From NCBI GenBank assembly GCA_015068525.1, contig SVKJ01000006.1, positions 30,016-94,015 on the forward strand: a DNA stretch of 64,000 nucleotides, written 5' to 3'. The notes under the pieces are model-generated. The model was not told the origin of the DNA. It worked only from the letters and a program-made list of their open reading frames with translations, and ran no database searches. The position numbers and the translations under genes were made by a program. Shown piece by piece: positions 16,129 through 23,644 of the stretch; positions within the stretch are counted from its first letter, which is position 1, and the number at the start of each line of letters is the position of its first letter. This DNA is from Oscillospiraceae bacterium. Its GTDB lineage: Bacteria; Bacillota; Clostridia; UMGS1840; HGM11507.

Positions 16129-19100
16129 ATGAAAAAAAGAGTTATTTCTTTAAGTCTTGCACTTTTAATGCTTATTGCAGCCTTACCTGTTTCGGCAGCC
16201 CTGCCTCCCAATTATAAGGACGTAATTGACGTTCCGTGGCAGGTTTACTTTAAGGATAAAGCAACAAACTTTGAAAAGTATGAGAATGTTCATCCGAGAA
16301 TATGGCTTGATAATGACGATTTTGAAAGAATAAGAGGCTACGCCGAAGGCGATATGAAAAAAGCATGGGAACTTGTTAAAAAGAGTGCTGATGCTCTCGT
16401 ATCAGGCGGACCGATTAAATTCTATGTAAGCGGAGAGAATGTATGGATGAATACACAGGGGAGAGATCTTGTTAATCTTATCTTCGCATATAAAATTTCA
16501 AATGATAAAAAATATTTTGAGGCTATTGTAAAATTTGCTGAAGAAATTTGCTCGTATCCTTCATGGTCAAACGAAGAAGATGGGGATAATTGCCACTTGG
16601 CAGGAAATTCAAGTTTCCTTGCATTAGGTCTTTTTTATGACTGGTGTTATGACGAAATTTCTCCTGAACTTAAAAAGTTAATAGTTGATAATATAGCAAG
16701 AAGAGTAGAAGATTTTAATTATGATGCATCTTATGGATTTGATACAATAAACTGCCATAATATGTTAGTTATAAATACATCTGCTTTAGTAGGCTTATCT
16801 GCAATGTATGAAGAAATTCCTAAAGCTAAAGACTACATAAAAAGAATTGCCGCAAAACTTGCTACACTTACAATGGAAGTTATGCCTGATGACGGTGCGG
16901 CATTTGAAGCAGTTAATTATTCTTCTCTTTCGTGGACGGGTATAATGCAGGCAGGTCTTGTTATGAGAGATCTTCTTAATGTTGATATTTTAAGCCATCC
17001 GACATTTGACAATTACGCTAAATTTTCAGTTTATTCATATCTTCCCATAAATGGCTGGGAGTCGGGTTATGATATATTTGGATGGGGTGACGGAACTGAA
17101 ACTTCAAATGGTCAGCTTCTTCCTGTAATGTCACTTATGGCAAGAGAAAGGCAGAATCCCATATATAAATACTTTGTTGAAAAAAGACTTGATTATGCTC
17201 ATAAAAGAGGAGATTTGGGCTCGGTCTATTTGTATCCTTTAATGTTTTATGATGAGAATTTAGAATCAAAATCTCCTGACGAATTTAAAGATAATGAAAA
17301 CGGAAAACTCTATTATCCTCTGGACTTTAAAACATCGGATACAGGATATGTATTCTTAAAAGATTCATGGGACGGTAATGAAGCCTCTATTCACTTCCAC
17401 TGTGGGCCAATCCTTGGAGATACTGCTGCAGATTTCAGGAAAGTCTGGAAGGGGAATACTTTGGGAACAGGGCATAATCATCCCGATATGGGAGCATTCC
17501 TGCTCTTTGCAGAAGGCGAATGGATATTTGATGATGACGGATATATAACAGGTACTACAACTAACCATAATACTCTTACAGTTAACGGTATTGGTCAGAT
17601 ATCCGAAGGCCAAAGTGTTATAAGGCGTCAGAATACCGACTATGGTTTTACATCATGGCAGGCAATGACTTTTGCAAAACCTGAAATTGTAGAATTTAAA
17701 ACTTACGGTGATATGACTTATGTTGCCTGTGATATAACTGATGTATATCCCGATTATCATTACGGCAGTATAAATGTAAATATGGATTCATATATAAGGC
17801 ACTATATTTACTTAAAACCTGAAAAAACTGTTCTTATTGTTGACGACGTTAAAACATATTTTGATTCAGATTTGGAATTAAGATGGCATCCTACAGTTCA
17901 GGCCGCATCGCTGCAAACTGACGGAAGTTATATCTATCAGGGCAAAAACGCTGTTATGAGGCTTGAAACATTTAAAGATGACGGTGTTGAAATTATAAAC
18001 GGGATGACCTCAAAAGTTGCCAATAAACAAGGTGGAATAAAAGATGCTTTTGTTTTAAGAGCGAAAAAGCACGGTAAAAAATGGGTTCAGCCTACAGCAA
18101 TTACATGGGACAATAAAAATAACGGAATGCCACTTAACACATCCTGTAAAAAAGAAGACGGATTTGTTACCTTTACTGTTGACGATTCAGTTATAAAACT
18201 TGATTTAAAAAATAATGCAATTGCAAGAAATAAGACAGGATCTGAGATAAATTTAAAAGTTGATGATAATCTTATCTTTTTAGAAAATGAAATTGTTTCC
18301 CAGAACGGAACTTCTTACATAAGTGAAAACGAACTTATCTCTTTATTAAATCTTGAGAAAAAAGATGATGTCATCTCAGGAAACGGTAAGGAAGTTACAG
18401 TTTCCTTACTTAACAACAAACCTGTTGTAAAGGAAGATAAAACTTATATTCCTGTTCGTGAACTTTGTGAAAAGTTAAAAATTGCATTGTGGTGGGACGA
18501 AGATTCGGAAAGCATCAATATTGATACTAAATCCGATACGTCAAATGCCGACTTGTTTAACCTTGCAATTTGCGGGCAGACTGCACTTCCTGATGAAAAT
18601 GGCAACTACTCTATAGAACTTTTTGCGGACGAGGTTATAATTGATGCAACCCCTGTTTCAAATGGTGCAACGTCAGAGGTAGTATATACCGAAACAGGCT
18701 TTGGAGAAAACAAGGTTAAGGTAACATCTTTAGATAAAACTACAGTTAATGAGTTTACTGTTATTGTAAATCCTGTTAAAACTCTTGGTAAATATCCTGT
18801 TTATAACATAGCTTCAGCTGCTGCTTACAGTGAAATTATTGCCATGATTGACGGTAATGACGAAACTGCATGGGCAGTAAGCGGTGCAGGGGTAGAAGCA
18901 GTATTTGACTTAGGCTCGGTTGTAGATTTAAATTCTGTTTCAATATCACTTCTTCATGGTGCAATGCGTCAGCAGATATTTGAAATCTATGTGTCCGAAG
19001 ACGGCGAAAACTATGTAGAAACATTTAAAGGAAAAGCATCAGGGACTACAATGGATTTTGAAAAATATAATGTAGGCAAAAAAGCAAGATATGTAAAAAT

Positions 19101-19164
19101 TATATTTGGTGGTCATACAAACGGTGGCGGCTGGAATAACACCAAAGAAATTAAATTTGAATAA
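16129..19164 (+). CDS. Secreted heparinase II/III-family protein with discoidin-like C-terminus
   Basis: Exported 1011-aa paralogue of the protein at 10663. Residues ~25-690 match it closely, including IWLD, NCHNMLVINTSALVGLSAMY, WGDGTE and GTGHNHPDMGAFLLFAEGEW. One 50-nt stretch (11485-11534 versus 16945-16994) is identical, so the duplication or a conversion is recent. The C-terminus differs. Residues ~710-810 look like a copper-amine-oxidase N-terminal-like domain (KTYIPVRELCEKL). The last ~140 residues look like an F5/8 type C (discoidin, CBM32-like) sugar-binding domain. The frame is open from 16018, but AGGAGG at 16116-16121 and the signal peptide (MKKRVISLSLALLMLIAALP) fix the start at 16129; the earlier codons fall in the hairpin array. 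Confidence 0.87.
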   Translation: MKKRVISLSLALLMLIAALPVSAALPPNYKDVIDVPWQVYFKDKATNFEKYENVHPRIWLDNDDFERIRGYAEGDMKKAWELVKKSADALVSGGPIKFYVSGENVWMNTQGRDLVNLIFAYKISNDKKYFEAIVKFAEEICSYPSWSNEEDGDNCHLAGNSSFLALGLFYDWCYDEISPELKKLIVDNIARRVEDFNYDASYGFDTINCHNMLVINTSALVGLSAMYEEIPKAKDYIKRIAAKLATLTMEVMPDDGAAFEAVNYSSLSWTGIMQAGLVMRDLLNVDILSHPTFDNYAKFSVYSYLPINGWESGYDIFGWGDGTETSNGQLLPVMSLMARERQNPIYKYFVEKRLDYAHKRGDLGSVYLYPLMFYDENLESKSPDEFKDNENGKLYYPLDFKTSDTGYVFLKDSWDGNEASIHFHCGPILGDTAADFRKVWKGNTLGTGHNHPDMGAFLLFAEGEWIFDDDGYITGTTTNHNTLTVNGIGQISEGQSVIRRQNTDYGFTSWQAMTFAKPEIVEFKTYGDMTYVACDITDVYPDYHYGSINVNMDSYIRHYIYLKPEKTVLIVDDVKTYFDSDLELRWHPTVQAASLQTDGSYIYQGKNAVMRLETFKDDGVEIINGMTSKVANKQGGIKDAFVLRAKKHGKKWVQPTAITWDNKNNGMPLNTSCKKEDGFVTFTVDDSVIKLDLKNNAIARNKTGSEINLKVDDNLIFLENEIVSQNGTSYISENELISLLNLEKKDDVISGNGKEVTVSLLNNKPVVKEDKTYIPVRELCEKLKIALWWDEDSESINIDTKSDTSNADLFNLAICGQTALPDENGNYSIELFADEVIIDATPVSNGATSEVVYTETGFGENKVKVTSLDKTTVNEFTVIVNPVKTLGKYPVYNIASAAAYSEIIAMIDGNDETAWAVSGAGVEAVFDLGSVVDLNSVSISLLHGAMRQQIFEIYVSEDGENYVETFKGKASGTTMDFEKYNVGKKARYVKIIFGGHTNGGGWNNTKEIKFE

Positions 19165-19202
19165 GTTAAAAAAATTTAAAAATAAAAAATGGAGGGAAAA
19201 TA

Positions 19203-20504
19203 ATGAAAAGAATTTTTTCAATACTTCTAACATTAACAATTTTAGCAGGACTAACCGCAATTCCTGCATTTGCAAGTACTGATGCGGGAACAGTATATTT
19301 TTATAACGATTTTTCATCTACAGATTCAACTGACAAGTTGGAAAATATAGGCACAGTTGTCGGAGAAACAGACACCCAAAATGGAGTATTTAAACTCTCA
19401 AATGGTACTGTTAAAGCCAACAATACTGAATATACTGGAAAAAATGCTTATGTTTCTATTCCCTACGAAGAGGGAGAAAAACCTAACCTATGTGTAGAGT
19501 ATAAATTAACACCTTATGATTTAAAAGGAAACAATTCTGCGTCAACCAATAGGTTTATATATACCAATACCCACAGTATAGATACAGTATTTATAGGCGG
19601 CTTAGCTATTGATGCTGATTCAACGTCTGATAATACTGCTACTAATGATATTGCACTTGTTAGTGCTAATACAAATAATGCAAGTCATACTATTAAGATT
19701 TTATACAGTGCTACACAAAATATAAGAACTATTTATGTTGATGGAAAATGTCTTGGAACTTTTGACAACAAAGCAACAGATAAAGCATGGTCCGAAGACA
19801 CAAGTGGTGCATTCCACTTTGCACTGGTAAAAAACAAACAAGCTTCAGGTTGTAATCCAACTGAGGTTGATTATATTAAAATTTCCAAATTAACAGATAA
19901 AATGATTAATGTATCTCTTCAGGTTGAAGATGGTGTGTCCCTACCAACAGGTACAAAAAATAGCTTATGGATTCCTGAAGGAGAAAAAGTAAATCTTAAT
20001 CTATATGTAGCAGATGGAAAAACCCTATCAGTTAAATTAAATGATGAAACCTATATTGATAGTTTTACAAGTGATTATTCTTATACAACACCTTCTTTAA
20101 ACGAAAATGATACTATAACTATCTTTACAAATGATGTTGAAACAGACTTTGCAGCATATACAAAACCTTATGTATTCCAGTACACAAGGGATGATGGATA
20201 CAAGGCAGTGGTTATCTTAGGAAGAATGGTTGAGGTTGCAGGGTACACATCAGATTCTTACGGAATATTCTATTCTATGGTTAACCCTGATGTTACACCT
20301 ACAGCTGAGGGTGTTCATGCAGCACGTCTTAGAGCCAATGATGAAAGAGTTGTAGATGGAAACTTTGCTATAGAATTATATCATCCTGATCTAAAAACAG
20401 GAGATAAGATTTATTATAAATCTTATGCATACTACCAAAATGTCAATGATGAAACCGATAAACCTCAGGCGTTCGGCGAAGTTAACACTATTGTTATAGA
20501 GTAA
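19203..20504 (+). CDS. Secreted stand-alone surface module protein
   Basis: Exported 433-aa protein with a signal peptide (residues 1-25, ending PAFAS). The rest, from YFYNDFS to the end, is homologous to the last ~410 residues of the protein at 10663. Shared blocks include TIKILYSA, RTIYVDGKCLGTF, LWIPEGEKVNLNL and GDKIYYKSYAYY. A 36-nt stretch (19965-20000 versus 13519-13554) differs at one base. The first half resembles a LamG/concanavalin-like beta-sandwich. It has no enzyme domain and no visible anchor. I infer glycan or surface binding, but there is no named family I can assign. ATGGAGGGAAAATA precedes the ATG. It probably shares a transcript with the gene at 16129 and with the 50-aa peptide that follows. 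Confidence 0.8.
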   Translation: MKRIFSILLTLTILAGLTAIPAFASTDAGTVYFYNDFSSTDSTDKLENIGTVVGETDTQNGVFKLSNGTVKANNTEYTGKNAYVSIPYEEGEKPNLCVEYKLTPYDLKGNNSASTNRFIYTNTHSIDTVFIGGLAIDADSTSDNTATNDIALVSANTNNASHTIKILYSATQNIRTIYVDGKCLGTFDNKATDKAWSEDTSGAFHFALVKNKQASGCNPTEVDYIKISKLTDKMINVSLQVEDGVSLPTGTKNSLWIPEGEKVNLNLYVADGKTLSVKLNDETYIDSFTSDYSYTTPSLNENDTITIFTNDVETDFAAYTKPYVFQYTRDDGYKAVVILGRMVEVAGYTSDSYGIFYSMVNPDVTPTAEGVHAARLRANDERVVDGNFAIELYHPDLKTGDKIYYKSYAYYQNVNDETDKPQAFGEVNTIVIE

Positions 20505-20518
20505 GGGAGGAAAGAAAC

Positions 20519-20671
20519 ATGAAAAAATATATTAAACCTCAGTTAAATATTGAAAATACTGTATTGTTTTCTGAAAATATAGCAAATGCAGGAATGACAT
20601 CATGGCTTAACGAACACGGACTTTCTTCTGCTGTTCCCTTTGAAATAACTACTTATGTATCTGCATCTTAA
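20519..20671 (+). CDS. Small 50-residue peptide of unknown function
   Basis: A 50-codon ORF reading MKKYIKPQLNIENTVL at its start and ending TTYVSAS. It sits 14 bp after the preceding stop, with a strong GGGAGGAAAGAAAC ribosome binding site, and it ends ahead of a hairpin, so it is very likely translated. The MKKYxKPxL opening recalls short uncharacterised Clostridia peptides. There is no signal peptide, Cys or transmembrane segment. The C-terminal half (from NAGMTSWLNEHG) is rich in Ser, Thr and Ala. A precursor peptide, a toxin or a regulatory peptide are possibilities; no modification enzyme lies nearby, so function is open. Confidence 0.7.
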   Translation: MKKYIKPQLNIENTVLFSENIANAGMTSWLNEHGLSSAVPFEITTYVSAS

Positions 20672-20692
20672 TAAATAGTTTGAAATTTCAGT

Positions 20693-20717
20693 AAGGCGAT
20701 GCAAATGCATCGCCTTG
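20693..20717 (+). terminator. Perfect hairpin after the small peptide gene
   Basis: AAGGCGATGC and GCATCGCCTT form a perfect ten-bp stem with an AAAT loop, followed only by GTTAAAA. It may act as a weak terminator or an mRNA-end stabiliser between the peptide and the SLH gene. Confidence 0.6.
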
Positions 20718-20741
20718 TTAAAAGAAGAGAAAGGATAAACA

Positions 20742-23630
20742 ATGAGAAAATTAAGTTTAATTCTTATTCTAAGTTTAATATTATCATCAATGTATATACC
20801 TGTTACTAAGGCAGTAAATATCGATGATTATATATACTATAACGAATTTAGTTCTGCACTGTCCTCTGAGGATAAAATAGCTCTTAAACCTGTTTTAAAT
20901 TCTGAACAGGATTCGGTAATAGTATCACCTTCTGACAATGCACTTTTATTCAGAGGCAACGGTACATCCACCTGGACCTCTTCAACATCTCATGTGCGAA
21001 TATGGCTTGGGGAAATTGCGAACAAACCAAAACTTGTATATGAAATTAAGTTCAGAGGTGAAAACTTTGCAGGAACATCTGAAAATATATATTACAGGAC
21101 AAAAAATTCAGAAACTTCTTTGTTTTTTATGAATGCTAAAAAAGAAATTTATGATAAATCGGGCGGAACTTTAATAACAACCTTAAGTGATGTTACAACA
21201 TGGCATACAGTAAAAATAATATTTGATAATGATAAAGATACCGACGGTAAATACTACCGTACAATTTTAATTGACGGTGTTAAATATCCTAATTCAAAAG
21301 TTGAAGGGAACGCTTACGCCGAAACAGGAAAATTTAATATTTCTCCTTCTGCAAGCCTTCAGACACATGCAAAAGACGGGGACAGAAAAATTTATTACGA
21401 TTATATAAAAATATATGAATATTCCGACGAATTTAGCGCAAATTTAAAAGCAAATGATACTTTAGATAAAGTTGATGCTTCCTTTTCATTTGATGTTAAA
21501 GGTGATTCACTTAAAAAAGAAAACATAACTTTAATATCAGAAGATTTATCTCATACAGTTACTGTAACAGGATTAACTAAAGTGTCAAGTACTGAATATA
21601 TATTTACACTTAGTGATAAACTTAAATTTGATACTTTATATAATATTGAAATATCAGGTGTTAAATCTATTATGGAAAAAGATTTGACAGGTTCTTTAAG
21701 TTTAAAAACAAGAGAGGCTAAAACAGGTGTAGAGGATATTTTATTATCTGGGAGCGATAATATTACATCAGGAAATAAAACAATAGATATTAAATATTCC
21801 AATGAAACAAACGCTGATTTTAACGGTAAACTTGTTTACGCACAGTATAAAGCAGACGGTAGTGTTATTTCCGTTACCGATACTGATAATATTACCCTTT
21901 TAAAAGAAAAGAACGGGGAAACATTATCGGTTGGCGTAGCAGTTGACGCAAATTGCGATAAAATGCTTATTTATATTTTAAACAGTGACGGAACTGACTT
22001 TTTGGGAACATATATACTTTCTAAAACAGATGATAAAGTATTTAATGAACTTATTACCCCTGAAAGTTCCATAACCCATCAGTCAGAATATTCAATTAAC
22101 GATGACACAGGTGAACTTACACTTTCAGTAAGTGCAGATTATGACACAACTGTTACTGCTACAGTAAAAAAAGGAAATGATATTGTTTATCATAACAGGA
22201 TAAATACTGCTGATAAAAAGGCAGAATTTAAACTTTCAGCGCTTGAAAACGGCACAACCTACACTTATGAATACAAAACAAACGGAAGTACAGAAAAAGG
22301 AAGCGGAGAAATAGTTTATTATGATCCTGGCTATATGAAGGATCGATTTGATATATTTAACGTGACAGAAGAAACATTGGTAGTTGACGGATTTTTAACA
22401 GAATTTGAAAATCAGCTTGGTATTGACCTTGATACATACAAAGGATATTCAAATGAATCAGGGGATAAAGAGGTAGTTTTAAAATCAGTTATTGCACAAA
22501 GAAAGTTAATTGAGCCTGACAAAAAATATGCCGATATTACTGAAGTTAATAATGCACTTAAAATATCTTATGACCTGATTTCTTTAAAGAATGGCGAAAA
22601 ATCAATTGAAGATTTAGAAGACTATCTTGATAATGATACTTTTATCTATTATAAAGACAGTATGACAAACGGAATTAAAGGATTTATAAAATCAGAATTA
22701 AAAGGAAAAGAAGTTCTTACAGTTCCTGATTTAAATACTTTGTTTAAAGACACAATGATTTTTAAAGCAATAGAAAAAGGCGAAAATTATAAAATTACAT
22801 CAGGGATAATTGCAAAATATCATACTTATATAGGGCTTGATTTAACAACTTATCAAACACTTTTAAATCCTTATGCTGTTGATACGGCTGTTCACGGGAA
22901 ATTATATGAAAACTATACACTTTTAAAAAGTGCTTTTGATACCGCAGTTTCAAACCAGCAGACTTTGGAACTTACACCAATTTTACCACCACCTCCTGTG
23001 AATATAGGCGGAGGCGGGGGAGGTTCTCCTGTAGGATTTTCTAAACCTTCAGAAAATGAAGAACAAAAAACACCGCAGTACGATGAAAAACCTAAAACAT
23101 ATTTTAATGATATTGAAGGTTTTGACTGGGCAAAAGATGCGATTACAAAATTAGCAGAACTTGGAGTTGTAAATGGTAAAGCGGACGGTGTTTATGCACC
23201 TTCTGATACAGTTACAAGAGCAGAGCTTGTTAAAATGGTAATTTCAGCATTTTCTATTCCAAACGGTAAAGAAACAAAAGAATTTACCGATGTTAATACT
23301 GATGACTGGTATTACACTTTTGTTAATTCGGCTTATGATAGCGGAATATTAAAAGGAATTGATGATAACACATTCTCACCTGACGGTTTTGTTACAAGAG
23401 AAATGGCAGCAACAGTTCTTTTCAGAGTTTGCAATTTTAAAAATATTTCGCTTGATGCTAATTTAAAAACATTTAATGACAGTGAAAACATTTCTGAATA
23501 CGCTAAAGTTGCAGTTGAAACTCTTGCGGGAAATTCTTATATAAACGGATACGAAGACTTGACATTCAAGCCTCAGGGAAATGTAACAAGAGCAGAAATT
23601 GCGGTTTTAATTAACAATTTACTTAAATAG
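20742..23630 (+). CDS. S-layer homology protein with LamG-like domain
   Basis: Exported 962-aa cell-wall protein. A signal peptide (residues 1-25) is followed by a LamG-like module starting YIYYNEFS (residues ~27-235), related to the module in the two upstream proteins. Next come Ig-like segments (~235-330, ~350-540) and a helical stretch. A Pro/Gly hinge (LPPPPVNIGGGGGGS, near 750) leads to three SLH repeats in the last ~180 residues (DWAKDAITKLAELGVVNG; DDWYYTFVNSAYDSGILKG; AKVAVETLAGNSYING). SLH repeats bind secondary cell-wall polymers and hold the protein on the peptidoglycan. It is likely a surface glycan-binding or display protein of the locus. GAAGAGAAAGGATAAAC precedes the ATG. Confidence 0.85.
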   Translation: MRKLSLILILSLILSSMYIPVTKAVNIDDYIYYNEFSSALSSEDKIALKPVLNSEQDSVIVSPSDNALLFRGNGTSTWTSSTSHVRIWLGEIANKPKLVYEIKFRGENFAGTSENIYYRTKNSETSLFFMNAKKEIYDKSGGTLITTLSDVTTWHTVKIIFDNDKDTDGKYYRTILIDGVKYPNSKVEGNAYAETGKFNISPSASLQTHAKDGDRKIYYDYIKIYEYSDEFSANLKANDTLDKVDASFSFDVKGDSLKKENITLISEDLSHTVTVTGLTKVSSTEYIFTLSDKLKFDTLYNIEISGVKSIMEKDLTGSLSLKTREAKTGVEDILLSGSDNITSGNKTIDIKYSNETNADFNGKLVYAQYKADGSVISVTDTDNITLLKEKNGETLSVGVAVDANCDKMLIYILNSDGTDFLGTYILSKTDDKVFNELITPESSITHQSEYSINDDTGELTLSVSADYDTTVTATVKKGNDIVYHNRINTADKKAEFKLSALENGTTYTYEYKTNGSTEKGSGEIVYYDPGYMKDRFDIFNVTEETLVVDGFLTEFENQLGIDLDTYKGYSNESGDKEVVLKSVIAQRKLIEPDKKYADITEVNNALKISYDLISLKNGEKSIEDLEDYLDNDTFIYYKDSMTNGIKGFIKSELKGKEVLTVPDLNTLFKDTMIFKAIEKGENYKITSGIIAKYHTYIGLDLTTYQTLLNPYAVDTAVHGKLYENYTLLKSAFDTAVSNQQTLELTPILPPPPVNIGGGGGGSPVGFSKPSENEEQKTPQYDEKPKTYFNDIEGFDWAKDAITKLAELGVVNGKADGVYAPSDTVTRAELVKMVISAFSIPNGKETKEFTDVNTDDWYYTFVNSAYDSGILKGIDDNTFSPDGFVTREMAATVLFRVCNFKNISLDANLKTFNDSENISEYAKVAVETLAGNSYINGYEDLTFKPQGNVTRAEIAVLINNLLK

Positions 23631-23644
23631 AAAGGGGATATCTT

